Shown: in pieces, positions 12,710 to 23,552 of the stretch
How the letters are laid out: each line of letters opens with the position of its first letter
Position numbering within the stretch: position 1 is the first letter of the stretch
Assembly: GCA_028671895.1 (NCBI GenBank)
Contig: JAPMAC010000231.1
Span: forward strand, 14,286,001-14,350,000
Source: Oenanthe sinensis
Lineage: Eukaryota > Streptophyta > Magnoliopsida > Apiales > Apiaceae
Length of the DNA: 64,000 nucleotides
Reading direction: 5' to 3'
Notes under the pieces: generated by a model
The model's input: the letters and a program-made list of their open reading frames with translations, nothing else
Databases searched by the model: none
Told to the model about the DNA's origin: nothing
Translations under genes and position numbers: made by a program

Positions 12710-12815
12710 TCCTTCGTTGTGGTGAAATGATTTCAAGGGCTATGATTATGTAGCTACAACTATAAACTTTTCCCCAAAGTAGTCTGATAAAAATTGTCTT
12801 GTGTATATCAGAAGG
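12352..12815 (+). other. Tekay spacer before gag with (TA)n microsatellite
   Basis: AT-rich non-coding stretch. From about 12640 to 12706 it is an uninterrupted alternating TA run, which creates the artificial YIYIYI reading frames on both strands. Nothing else is seen. Confidence 0.75.
12640..12706. repeat. (TA)n microsatellite
   Basis: About 66 bases of alternating T and A, self-complementary and likely length-variable. Confidence 0.9.
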
Positions 12816-14060
12816 ATGCCACCAAGATGTATGAGGACTAGAGCACACCCAGCCGACTCTATCGCCCATGGTAGTAATAACCAAGAGGGAGGAAGTCGTA
12901 ACTCCCAAGAGGAAGAGGACGAAGATATGAGTTATAATAAATTGGATGACAAGAACTATGAAGAAGAAGAATATGACCACGCCCAAGATGAGGAGGACCA
13001 TGGGAGAAATCTGATGGAACAGTTTGTGCGGTTACTCAGGAAAAACTTAAACCACCAACCACATCCACTACCCCAACACCCTAACCATGCGGTAGGAAAT
13101 GCATTCAAAGCCTTCAAGTCACTCAAACCCCCAGAGTTCCAAGAGACTGCAAACCCAGTTCAGGCAAGGGCCTAGCTGAAAGAGATGGAGAAATCCTTTA
13201 AGATTATGGGCATTGAGGAGGCCCAAAAGACTATTTTCGCCACTTACCTATTGAAAGGAAAGGCCAATTACTGGTGGAAAGCCAAAAGGAACCTAGAAAT
13301 GGATGCCATCATCACCTAGGCTAGGTTAAGCGAACTGTTCTTGGAAAAGTGTTTTCTCAGGTTCATGGGAACCCAAATGGAATTGAAATTTTTAGAGTTG
13401 AAGCAAGACAACATGACTATCACAGAGTATGAGGGAAAGTTTACAGAACTGCCAAGGTTTGTGCCAGAATTTGTGAACATAGACGCAAAAAGAGCAAGAA
13501 GATTTCAACAGGGACTGAAGCAATGGATTCAGAACCGAATTATTGTGTTCGAGCTTACAGACTATGCCACACTCATATAGAAGGCATCGATTGTGGAAGC
13601 TGGTAATGAGCAGACTGATAAGAATAAGGAGGTAAAGAAGAGGAAGTTTAATAATCAAAGAGGAGGTTCAGTGAGTGGAAACTTCATATATAAGTTCAAT
13701 CGAGGGATGGTGTCTCAACCTGTGAAAAGCTCAAGATTCAAGAAAGCTGAGAGTAGGAACGTAGGCCAGAGCGGCCGATATGATGGAGTGTCTTACTTTA
13801 GCCAACCCCGACCCCCACTGCCAAATTGAAAGAGTTGTGGAAAGAAACGTCTTGGCACATGCCCCCAGAAAACAACATCATGCTTCAAGTGTGGGTAAGC
13901 GGGTCACTATGCCAATGTTTGTCCTCAGAACGGCTTGATGTGCTTCCAGTGTGGAATGGTAGGGCACATGAAGAAGGACTGCAACGTGGAAAAACCAACC
14001 ATGTCCAGAGTGAGTGGGACTGCTTCCAACAAACCACCAATTGCTAGGACCATTAATATG
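12816..14060 (+). pseudogene. Tekay gag
   Basis: The start ATG at 12816 (MPPRCMRTRAHPADS) is typical of this clade. An acidic N-terminal segment is followed by a retrotransposon_gag domain (KGKANYWWKAKRNLEMDAII near 13258; FLEKCFLRFMGTQMELKFLE at 13338 on; ITEYEGKFTELPRFVPEF near 13420) and two CCHC zinc knuckles, one interrupted by a stop near 13898 and one intact (CFQCGMVGHMKKDC, about 13938-13979). Premature stops lie at about 13173, 13317, 13578, 13827 and 13898, several plausibly from CAG, CAA or TGG codons. Gag forms the particle and binds RNA. Confidence 0.85.
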
Positions 14061-14548
14061 ACAGTGAAGGATGTCGTGAGGAACACGGACGTGATAACAG
14101 GTACGCTTCTTCTTAATACAGTCTGTGCCAATGTTTTATTTGATTCTGGAGTTACTAAGTCCTTTATATCTAGAGATTTTTTGTGCAAGTTAAATCTTAA
14201 GATTGAACCATTGAAAGAATTGTTACAAATAGAGATAGCCAACTGGGAAATAATTCTAGTTAGCCAAGTACACCCGAACTGTAATCTAGAAATAGATGGG
14301 CGGAAGTTTTCTGTAGATTTAATCCCTTTTAAACTCAAGGAGTTTGACATCATATTGGGAATGGATTGGTTATCGAGCAACGGTGCTCAGATTGATTGTG
14401 AAAAGAAAAATATTAGGTTTAAAGTAATGGGAGGGAAAGAAGTCTTGTTCAAAGGACAACGACAAACCAAGAAAATTTTAAACATGGCCCAAACCAAGAA
14501 ATTGTTACGAAAAGGGTATGAGGCTTACCTAGCCTACATGGTGGACAA
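14061..14548 (+). pseudogene. Tekay aspartic protease region
   Basis: The reading contains VLFDSGVTKSFISRDF (near 14137-14184), the retropepsin-type active site, normally DTGATHSFIS in this clade and here D-S-G-V. It continues with FDIILGMDWLSSNGAQIDCE and a KGYEAYLAYMVD linker. It shares the frame of the last gag zinc knuckle (open from 13935 to 14606). At about 14548 the linker runs straight into RT motif KLTIK, so the segment normally leading to RT is missing. Confidence 0.85.
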
Positions 14549-15170
14549 GCTGACCATTAAAAAAAATATCCATTACCTCGGATTGATGATTTGTTTGACT
14601 AGTTAAAGGATGTGGTGTGCTTCTCTAAAATTGACCTTAGGACCGGGTATCACCAGCTAAAGATTGAGCCAGAGGATGTATCAAAGACTGCATTTCACAC
14701 CAGATACGGGCACTATGAGTTCTTGGTAATGTCGTTTAGACTAATAAATGTTCTGACAACTTTCATGGATCTAATGAATGGAGTTTTCAAGAAATACTTG
14801 GATGGATTTGTCATTGTCTTTGTTGATGATATTCTGATCTACTCAAGGACGGAGGAAAAACACGTGGAACACCTGATGATAGTTTTGGAGACCTTGAGGA
14901 AAGAAAATTTGTATGCCAAATTCTCGAAGTGTGAATTATGTCTCAAGGAAGTCTAATTTTTAGGGTATGTGATAAGTAACGAAGGGATATTGGTCGACCC
15001 AGTGAAGATAGAAGCCGTTTCAAATTGGGAAAGGCCAACCACCCCGACCGAGGTAAGAAGTTTCGTGGGATTGGCTAGTTATTACAGGAGATTTGTTCAA
15101 GATTTTGCTAAAATAGCCACCCCACTAACCCGACTTACTCGGAAGACTGAAAAGTTCAAATGGACATAAA
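14549..15170 (+). pseudogene. Tekay reverse transcriptase (N-terminus deleted)
   Basis: RT reading starts abruptly at the KLTIK/PLPRIDDLFD segment. A one-base change in the A-run near 14560 shifts frame, and a TAG stands where the family has glutamine (about 14602). It then shows FSKIDLRTGYHQLKIEPEDV, the catalytic FVDDILIYSRTEEKHVEHL (about 14818-14875) and ERPTTPTEVRSFVGLASYYR. The fingers part upstream (about 110-120 codons in intact relatives) is absent. A stop at 14954 splits the rest. Confidence 0.85.
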
Positions 15171-15745
15171 AATGCGAGAAAAGTTTTTAGGAATTAAAGA
15201 AGAGGTTAGTGATAGCCCCCGTACTAGCGTTACCGGACGAAAAATGAGACTTCATAATTTACAGCGATGCATCGCACAAGGGATTAGGTTGCATGCTTAT
15301 AAAGCACGGCAAGGTAATCGTGTCTGCATCCAAGCAGTTAAAAGAGTATGAGGTAAGGTACCCCACCCATGACTTAGAATTGGCCGCAATAGCCTTCACA
15401 CTAAAAATTTAGAGGCATTATTTGTATGTGAAAAAATGTGAGATTTACACAAACCATAAAAGCCTGAAATATATTTTTATGCAGAAAAAACTGAACATGA
15501 GACAGAGAAGATGGTTGGAGTTAACTAAAGACTATGACTGTGAGATTATCTATCACCCAGGTAAGGCAAATGTGGTGGCCGACGCCCTTAGCAGAAAAGA
15601 AAAACTAAATATGATAACCTTTTCAGAAGAATTGATTCCTAAATTTGAAAAATTAAAAATTGAAGTTAAAGTGACAGTAAAAGCACTGAATGACTATAAA
15701 ATCAGCATGCAACCCAAACTAATAGAGAAGATCAGGTTGTGTTAG
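15171..15745 (+). pseudogene. Tekay RNase H
   Basis: Frame-broken reading includes an IIYSDASHKGLGCMLIKHGK-type core (about 15250-15310), VRYPTHDLELAAIAF, and an intact stretch at 15422-15745 with YTNHKSLKYIFMQKKLNMRQ and IIYHPGKANVVADALSRK. RNase H degrades the RNA strand during reverse transcription. Stops at about 15168, 15189, 15247 and 15411 fall where relatives have glutamine, tryptophan or other sense codons. Confidence 0.85.
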
Positions 15746-16906
15746 GAAAAGAAGAGATGAGAAGAATGGAAATCCCTAACCAGAGAAGAGATAAAGTGTA
15801 AAAAAGATGATAAAGGAATCATGAAATATGCTTCCTGAATTTGGATCCCAAATGTTCAAGAGCTGAAGGACGAGATTTTATATGAGGGACACAATTCGAG
15901 CCACCCAGGCGGTACCAAGATGTATCGAGATTTGAAAGAATACTATTAGTGGCCGAGTATGAAAAAAGATGTAGTGAAATGGGTAAGCAGATGCTTGACC
16001 TGTCAGAGAGTGAAGGCGGAACACCAGTGGCCCAGTGGTCTTTTACAACCCCTAGATATTCCCGAATGGAAGTGGGAACAGATAGCCATGGATTTTGTAG
16101 TGGGGTTGCCAGGGACTAATATGAACAACGATGCGATATGGGTTATTTTAGACCGACTAACCAAGTTAGCTCACTTCCTTCCAATCAATGAGAGGTACAC
16201 GGTTGACAAGTTAGTAGACATGTACATTGAAGAGATTGTGGTACGGCACAAAGTTCCCATATCCATAGTATCAGACCGAGACCCTAGATTTAACTCAAGG
16301 TTTTAGAGGAGCTTTCAAGAATGTGTGGGGACTAAGCTAAACATGAGCACCACCTATCACCCTCAAACAAAAGGGCTGAGTGAAAGAACTATTCAAACTA
16401 TAGAGGATATGTTAAGAGTCTGTGCAATAGATTTCAAAGGAAGTTGGAATGACCACTTACCCTTAATTGAGGTTGCCTACAACAACAGCCACCATGCAAG
16501 CATAGGCATGCCCCCTTACGAAGCCTTACACGGAATGAGGTGTCGTTCTCCCTTGTGTTAGGAAGAAGTGGGAGAGCGAAAAATATTAGGGCCCGAGTTG
16601 GTTCAGCAGACAAGGGAAATAATAGAACTCATTAGGAACCGATTAGTAGCAGCTCAGGACAGGCAAATGAAATATTCTGATCAAACCAAGAAGGACAGAG
16701 AGTACGAGGTGAGAGACTCAGTATTACTGAAAGTGTCCCCCAGGAAAGGATTAATGAGGTTCGGTAAGAAAGGAAAGTTGAACTCAAGATTTATTGGACC
16801 ATTCGAGATCTTAAAGCATGTTGGAAAGGTAGCCTACGAATTGGCCCTACCTCCAAACCTGCAACAGGTCCACAATGTGTTTCATGTGTCTATGCTAAGA
16901 AAGTAA
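15746..16906 (+). pseudogene. Tekay integrase
   Basis: The zinc-binding H2C2 part is visible (HNSSHPGGTKMYRDLKEYY, then CLTCQRVKAEHQ). The catalytic core follows: MDFVVGLPG with the first Asp near 16090, VSDRDPRF with the second near 16277, and QTKGLSERTIQTIEDMLR with the Glu near 16382. The C-terminal part contains SRFIGPFEILKHVGKVAYEL and LQQVHNVFHVSMLRK. Stops at about 15948, 16304 and 16558 sit where tryptophan is expected (TGG to TAG). Confidence 0.9.
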
Positions 16907-17130
16907 AATGCCGATGCCAGACACATAATAGAGTACGAACATGCAGACCTACAACCAGACCTAACCTATGTGGAGGAGCCAATGGAGATTGTGGACCGAA
17001 AGAGAAAGTGCTCAGGAATAAAGTGGTGAAGTTAGTAAGAATTCTGTGGAGGAACCAGAATACCGAGGAATAAACTTGGGAACTAGAAAACGCGATGATG
17101 GATAAGTACCCTCATTTGTTTCCAATTTAG
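16907..17130 (+). pseudogene. Tekay C-terminal chromodomain-like tail
   Basis: After MLRK the reading continues HIIEYEHADLQPDLTYVEEP, IVDRKRK, then in a shifted frame ILWRNQ and WELENAMMDKYPHLF before TAG at 17128. The order EEP-IVDR-K-LWRN-E-TWE-YP is the degenerate chromodomain (CHR) tail typical of chromoviruses, thought to steer integration to particular chromatin. The frame is broken near 17030 and a TAA precedes TWELE. Confidence 0.75.
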
Positions 17131-17151
17131 ATTCTAGGATGGAATCCCTTT

Positions 17152-17162
17152 AAGGGGGAGAC
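17152..17162 (+). other. Tekay polypurine tract
   Basis: AAGGGGGAGAC directly before the 3' LTR; primer for plus-strand DNA synthesis. Confidence 0.85.
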
Positions 17163-18465
17163 TATAATAACCCGAATTTCTGTAACATTTTGAAACCTTG
17201 ATGAATAGTGATTCTAAGGATTTAGGAAAAACGTTTTAGCCCACAATAGGTAAGTGATGGACTATTCGAAATCCGAAGTTATAATATTGTTATATGAAAC
17301 AAATGAGTAAATATAAAAGCCATAAGAATTTGAAGATTTTTACTTTTACTATTTGATTCATAATTTACGAGATATTGAGGAATACAAAAATTATATTATG
17401 GTCGGGAGGATTATAATTTAGAAATATTATGGTTATAATAGAATTAAAATTTTTGGAATGTTAAGGGTTCACCCTAAGAAATTCTTACTACATAACGTTT
17501 TTGGAATTAACCATACTTTACAAGAAGGAGTAAGTGATGAATGTTGGGTGACAAGTAATTGCACAAAAGGCATGCAAACTCCATACAAACTAGAAGAGTT
17601 GGCAAAAAAATGGAAGTAACCAAACAAGAACTAGAGAGTTACTACCAAACCAAACCAAGGTAGTATAGTTTCATAAAGTAAAAAGGGAAGTATATTATGC
17701 ATAGCCTAGGCCATGCTCGGAAGTACCATGCAAGGACTTAAGCCATACCTTGGAAATACTACCACTTAACATCACATATCATTACACTTTATCTAAATAC
17801 AAGTATTCAAGAAAGCAAAACTCTCTCTCCCTCTCCATTGCTCCATTCTGCAAAATAAAGACAAAAGGGAGAAATGAAGATTCAAAAGTGAAGCTTCTCT
17901 CATCCATAAATCATAAGATTTTAACCATAGCTTCCATAATTCATAACTAAGGTATTTACAAATTTTTATGGCCATCCAATAAAGATTTCATAGTTAAAAT
18001 CTTGCTCAAAGATGAGCATGAATAGTGGTAAATAGTAATCATGTTTGTGTTCTTGATGTTTTCTTGTAAGATCAAAGCTTTTAAGGTTAAGACAAGCACC
18101 CACCAAGGATCCTAGGCTCTAGTTAAGTATTATCAAGCTTCAAGAAAAGTATGAAAATCCTCTACCCTTGTGATTATTTTTAAGTTGCAAGAAAGAAAAT
18201 TTAGTATATGAAAGTATGGTTATGTTTTGGTACTTTAGTAGAAAGATGAATATATTTTGTGGATGACTTTGGTGAAATGATGTTGGTTGTAAGTTATGGA
18301 AGGGATAACTTTTATGAGATGTTAAAATTAATGTGATAATATTATGATGGTTGGGTTCGTTATGAATGGATTAACATAGTTAAATCCAGAGAATGTTCCA
18401 TTAATAGCCGTCGTAATGCCCCTTTGCTTTTAGACTAATTTTAACCAAGAATCCCGATATGAAAA

Positions 18466-18733
18466 TGTACAATCTTGATTCTGGAATGTAGATAGTTTTT
18501 CTTTTTCCTAAAATCGAAATATAATTTGTTTTTTTATCTTGTTATGTATCATCACACTCATGATATGTGAAATTTGCAATTCAGTCGCATAAAATGTTGT
18601 TGGTCCAAATAACATGGAATCGATGTAGCAGATTTGTGAAGTAAATGCTATTCCAACAAATGTAGTCCTAGTGTCAGCTTCATCGACTTCAGAGAGTTGA
18701 TCATTCTTAATAGAACACCGATTCGTCAATTTC
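18466..18733. other. Extra ~270-bp segment in Tekay 3' LTR
   Basis: Between AAAATGTACA and GATCTTGTTTCATAG the 5' LTR has about 31 bp (8895-8926), while the 3' LTR has about 270 bp of unrelated sequence. ATCTTG occurs at both edges of the extra piece and may be a small target duplication. A minus-strand ORF of 73 codons lies within (18508-18729) but matches no family I know. It may be a small inserted element or captured fragment. Confidence 0.5.
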
Positions 18734-19343
18734 TGGATCTTGTTTCATAGTTTGTTTTAGTGCTTGAATCATGTTATTTCGATTTACAGTTTAGGAGAAA
18801 AGCTAGGTTTAGTGGAAATAGCCAAAATGACCAAACTGCTCTGTTGTACTCACTTTGGAGACATAAATGAATCACTTAGACATTGTCCAAAATTTGGAAA
18901 TTTGGAGGTTAAGTAATTTGGACAGTTGTTAAGGTCTTTGAAAATTTCAAATGCAGATTTTAATGTTTCAATTTTATAAAAATATAGAAGCTAAGGGTGT
19001 ACAAGTGAAACTCTTTTACTGGTTTACTTGAAAAAGCGAATTATAAGAAATAGTTGAATAAAGTGAAATTGGAATGGATCATGGGCCAATTATTTAAACT
19101 TAAGTGATTAATATGTGTCCTTACGATAAAGCGGATCTAGAATGAGACAGCTAAAATATGGCGAAGTTCGGTTCATGTGTGCGCATTGAACGATAATTTA
19201 GTTACTCGGGTAACTAATCGTACGTTTTATTTTATTTCATAGATCGTCCAACCAACTCACGAACCCCTATTATCCCAAGGACACCAGGAAAGTTTTCCCA
19301 ACCTTATACTTTTATTTTTGAAAGGTTATATTCTTCAGTTTGC

Positions 19344-19348
19344 ATATG
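19344..19348. repeat. Target-site duplication of element D, left copy
   Basis: ATATG before the D 5' LTR, repeated at 33130-33134 after the 3' LTR. Confidence 0.9.
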
Positions 19349-20848
19349 TGTAAAGCAAAATGTAACGTAAAGTAACATGTAACCGAGGTAACTAACTCAA
19401 CACTACAAGTCGGTAACTTATATTAAAATGAAGCACGGAATCGACTGCGAATCGTTTATAAGTTGAATACAAAGAACCAAATTATTAGAGGAAGCTTTGA
19501 AGACATTGAAGATCACTGAAAGAAGTTCATTAACGTATTCAAGCCTCAGTGAAGAATAAAGTTAAAGTGTTTTAAAGGTTCTGAAGATGAAAAAGGTTTT
19601 ACTACAGAGAAAGCAGAAGATTCCAGTGAAATTTAAGAAGCACTTCTTATCATTATGGAACAGGTCAATTGTATTATAAAGAAGATGTGAAGATCAAGAT
19701 CGTGTTAGTCGTTTGTGAACCAGACCAGTTGCACCAATCGTCAGCACAAAAGAGATTGAGAACTGCATCATTAATTCAGAAGAATTGACCAGATACTGAG
19801 ATGAGTAACCTAAGTGGTATGCGATTAAGCCCAGAATAAATCAAGGTCAAATTAACAAGGAAATATTTATTTGACTTGGTTGCAGTGGAAGACATAATGT
19901 TAAAGGGCTTAACAAGTTCGAAAGATGGCTAAGTGAGTGAGACTGCAGAAGCTGTATCCAGAAGTCATTGGTCAAGCTATTTCGTCTTATTCCTATTTTG
20001 TCTTATTCACCTATGGTTATTAACCATCGGGTGAGAAAAGTAAGTTTGAAAAGAATTAGAAAAGACAAAGGCATATTTCATCCCACTTCCCGATAATTAT
20101 TAACTATCGGGTAAAGGAAACAAATGCAAGCTAATAATTCCGATAGTTGTTAAAACTAGAAGGGATTTCCGATGCTTACTAACTATCGGATAAAAGATAA
20201 AAGAATTAAAAAGAATTTCCGATAGTTAATAATTCCGATAGTTACTCAGTTTGAAGTAATTGATTTTATTTCATGAATTGTTTTAAGTGTCCGATAGTTA
20301 ATTTACAGACTCATCGATACTTAACAATTACTCAGAAAATGTTCCCGATACTTATGAAGAAATAGAAGAGAAGCTGCAACTAGTTTACTTGGCACAAAAT
20401 GGGCCACGTATCCGAAGTTGAAAAAGACTACACAAATAGCAGCAAAGCATCGTCTTTGGATTCATTCATTCAGCAAAACAGCCAGAGAGATACACAGAGC
20501 GATTAAAGAGAGAAAACACAGAGAGCATTCAAGAGTAAACACTGAAGCCATTAATTTTGTACACACAGCTGTTGTTACCTTGTTTGTTTTCATTAAAGCT
20601 TGTAACTTAACTGACTGTACTAGTGAATCATTGTAACTAATCGAAAGATTAGATTTGTGGAGCACCTCAGGGTTTATATTAATAAAACGATATATTCCCC
20701 GAACGAACTGTTGTTGTGATTGCATACCTTGTGTTTGATTTAATATCTGTTCGAACTGCATAAAGTCCATAAAGAACCATTCCGCGAATATTTTATAAAT
20801 TGGACAATATCGTATTCAACCCCCCTTCTACGATATTTGGGACTAACA
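19349..20848 (+). repeat. Element D 5' LTR
   Basis: 1500 bp, begins TGTAAAGC, ends GGGACTAACA. It contains at least eight CCGATAGTT/AACTATCGG motifs at about 20015-20355 and a C-run block (CAACCCCCCTTCTACGAT) near the end that is shared with the other Sirevirus-like LTRs here. A 72-codon ORF inside (20418-20636) appears identically in both LTRs and is probably fortuitous. Confidence 0.95.
20015..20355. repeat. CCGATAGTT/AACTATCGG motif array, D 5' LTR
   Basis: Direct and inverted copies of CCGATAGTT, sometimes paired head-to-head as palindromes such as CCGATAATTATTAACTATCG. The same array recurs at 32296-32636. Confidence 0.85.
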
Positions 20849-20850
20849 AT

Positions 20851-20862
20851 TGGTATCAGAGC
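20851..20862 (+). other. Element D primer binding site
   Basis: TGGTATCAGAGC, two bases after the LTR, complementary to initiator-Met tRNA. Confidence 0.95.
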
Positions 20863-21005
20863 TTACTGATTAAGTTTACAAATCAGGATCTATTGTTCGG
20901 ACTTCAGTATTAAGCTTCTGGAATTTTTAGCGAATTTTTTAATTTTCAAAATATTTCACTCAGAAATTGTTTTGAACTTTAAATAATTTTGAAAAATTCA
21001 ATATC

Positions 21006-23552
21006 ATGAGTTCTCAGAAATTAGGAAGTATTAAGGTTCCTCAGTTTGATAGAGTGAATTATAATCTCTGGAAAAAGAAGATGACCCTATTTATTAAGAC
21101 TGCAAATCTGTTGTACATGGGTATCTTAGAGAACGGACCGTTTGTACCAATGAAGATGATTTCTGAATCTACAGTGGACGGAGTAAGAGTTCCTCAAAGG
21201 TCTACTCCAAAGGATCCTACAGAGTTCACTGATACAGAGAAAGAAATTGTTTCATTGGACATAGGCCTTCAGTTGATTATTGTTGACTCAATGGATGAAG
21301 ACATGTGCCATCAAATTCTAAATTGTATATCTGGAAAGCACATGTGGGAAACCATCGAACTGATTATGGAAGGAACAGAAGAAGTAAAAGAGAACCGGTT
21401 GGATATACTGACATCAAGATATGAAGCGTTCAAATCTACTCCTGGAGAAACAATCACTCAAGTTTTTGAGCGATATAATAAATTATTAAATGAGTTGAGT
21501 ATCCAGGGGAAGAACTGTCCATTAAGGGAAACGAACAGGAAGTTTATGTTGACTCTTCCACATCATGTTGAGCATAAAGTTTCTTCAATTAGAGAAAGGG
21601 ACAACTTCAATGTCATGCCCCTTGAAAAGCTATATGGAAAATTGAAGACTTATGAAATGGAACAAGAACAGAGGTTGATTATCTATGGTTCCGGCTCAGT
21701 GGACAGTAAGAGTGCAACACTAATGAAGACCATAGCTCTTGTGGCAGATGAAGTTAAAACTTCTGAAGCAAAGGTTGTTGAAACCAAGATTGGTGGAGAA
21801 TTGATCATTGAAGCTGAAATGGCTACAGAATCACAAGCTGAAGAGGAAGATGATTTTTATACATTGGAAGAGCTTGATGAGATGGAAGACAAATCTATGG
21901 CGTACTTGGCAGGGCGTTTCAAGCATATAAGATTCAGAAGGAATCCCAAGTACAAGAAAAGTTTTGGTAGCAGATTTCAGAAGACATGATCATTTTCGGG
22001 ATCCAACTCAAGAGGTGGTTACAAGTCAAACATGGTAGACCGTAGTAAGTTCTGGTGCTACAACTGCAATGAACTAGGGCATTTCGCCACTGAATGTAAG
22101 AAACCGAAACAAGCAAAAGACAATAAGGTTTATGAGAAGAAGAGTTCCTACGAGAAGAAAAGCTATGATGAGTTGAAAAGGGAGAATGAGAAGTTGAAAC
22201 AGAGATTGGATGCTTTGGTTGCAAAACAACAAGGCAAGACTTACATTGTTGAAGGTAGAAGCTGGGATGACATAGATTCTGAAGAAGAAGAATATGGAAA
22301 TCTTGCATTAATGGCAGACACATCAGAAGAATCTCCATCATCAGCACAGGTACCTATTCTCACCACTGTAGATATGTCTCTATCTGAATATAAAAATACT
22401 GTTAATGACTTGAGTATAGAGATGTTTAACATTCATACAAGCATGCTAGCTTCTGAAGCAGAAAATGCTAGACTAGTTGCGAAGATTAAAAAGCTAGAAT
22501 CTGGAAAGGAACAACTAGAGCTTGTAGGAATCACAGTTAATGACCTTAAGGAAAGAAATGAATATTTAGATAATAAGGTTATCTGTAATGCAGAGGTTGA
22601 GACAGCACTTATGGCTAAGATTTCTGAGCTAGAGTTAAAATTGGAAGCTTTTAAGAACTCAGCTAATATTACTAAAGACATAATGGATAAGCAGAGCTTA
22701 GATAATAAGACATGTATAGGCTTTGACTACGATGAACATAAAAGGAAAAACAAGAAGGATAAAAGGAATATAATTTTCAATGCTTCTAGTACTGTTTTAT
22801 TAGAAAATGAAAATGTTCCTTTTGTCATTAAGAAGAGTAGTAATCCTGTCTTTAAGCTCCCACTCTCAGAACCCTTAGATGAAGATACTATCGTATGGAA
22901 ACAAGAAATGCTTGTTGAGGATAAGTTAAAAGAGAAAGAAATTGAGGAAGATAATGTAGAAGAAGTTACACCTAATGAGCCAGTTAAAACTGAATCTGCT
23001 AAAACTGAATTAGGTGGTAACAAGAACAAGTCAAAGAGTAATAGGAATGGGAAAGTAGGTGTTAAAATTGCTAATTCTGCTACACCTGCACCCACTGCAC
23101 CTAAGAAATTGTGTACTAATTGCAATTCTGCTGGACACCTTAGTCATGCATGTAATAAGGTTAAAGTAGAATCTACTATTCCTGTTGTGCAGAACATGTT
23201 TAGCATGAAAAGTTCTCATTTGCCTTGTGGTATTACTGGATGTATGCCATGTGCTTTTAATATTATGCATGCTTATTTTAATTTGATGAATGCATCTACT
23301 TCTAGTAATTGCATAGGTATAGAAAGAAGCATGAATAAGAAAAAGGTAAGGGCAAAGACTGCTAGTCCTCCTAAGGTTAGGAAGGAGACTCAATCTCCTA
23401 AGCCAAAAGACAAATTTGTCAAGGCAAAGGAACATGATTCGAGTTCAGTCAAAGTAGAACTTAAAGATGTGAAAACTGAACCTGTTACACCATCTGCAAG
23501 AACCTCTAAATTTCTTGGACCCAAACAAGTTTGGGTGCCAAAGAAACATTAA
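21006..23552 (+). pseudogene. Element D gag, one in-frame stop
   Basis: Start ATG at 21006 (MSSQKLGSIKVPQFDRVNYN). A UBN2-type gag core follows (IVDSMDEDMCHQILNCISGK; ITQVFERYNKLLNELSIQGK). A TGA at 21987-21989 interrupts the frame, which then reopens with zinc knuckle CYNCNELGHFATEC (about 22057-22098), a long coiled-coil-like region (22160-22700), an acidic/lysine-rich section, a second knuckle CTNCNSAGHLSHAC (23112-23153) and a basic tail ending GPKQVWVPKKH. Total about 848 codons, large as in Sireviruses. The TGA could come from CGA by one transition. Confidence 0.9.

Larger units (their letters stand above)
17163..19348 (+). repeat. Tekay 3' LTR, first part
   Basis: The segment begins TATAATAACC (TG mutated to TA) and aligns with 7586-9540 of the 5' LTR up to GCATATG, where element D is inserted. 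It carries a private segment at about 18466-18733 absent from the 5' LTR. Confidence 0.9.

Noticed and set aside
12452..13001. ORFs on both strands rich in YIYIYI
   Set aside because: They are translations of the (TA)n microsatellite.
20418..20770. Identical 72- and 102-codon ORFs also present at 32699-33051
   Set aside because: They lie within the young identical LTRs of D on opposite strands; identity reflects LTR duplication, not selection.
22433..23435. Minus-strand ORFs inside D gag
   Set aside because: Shadows of the plus-strand coding sequence with no family signature.
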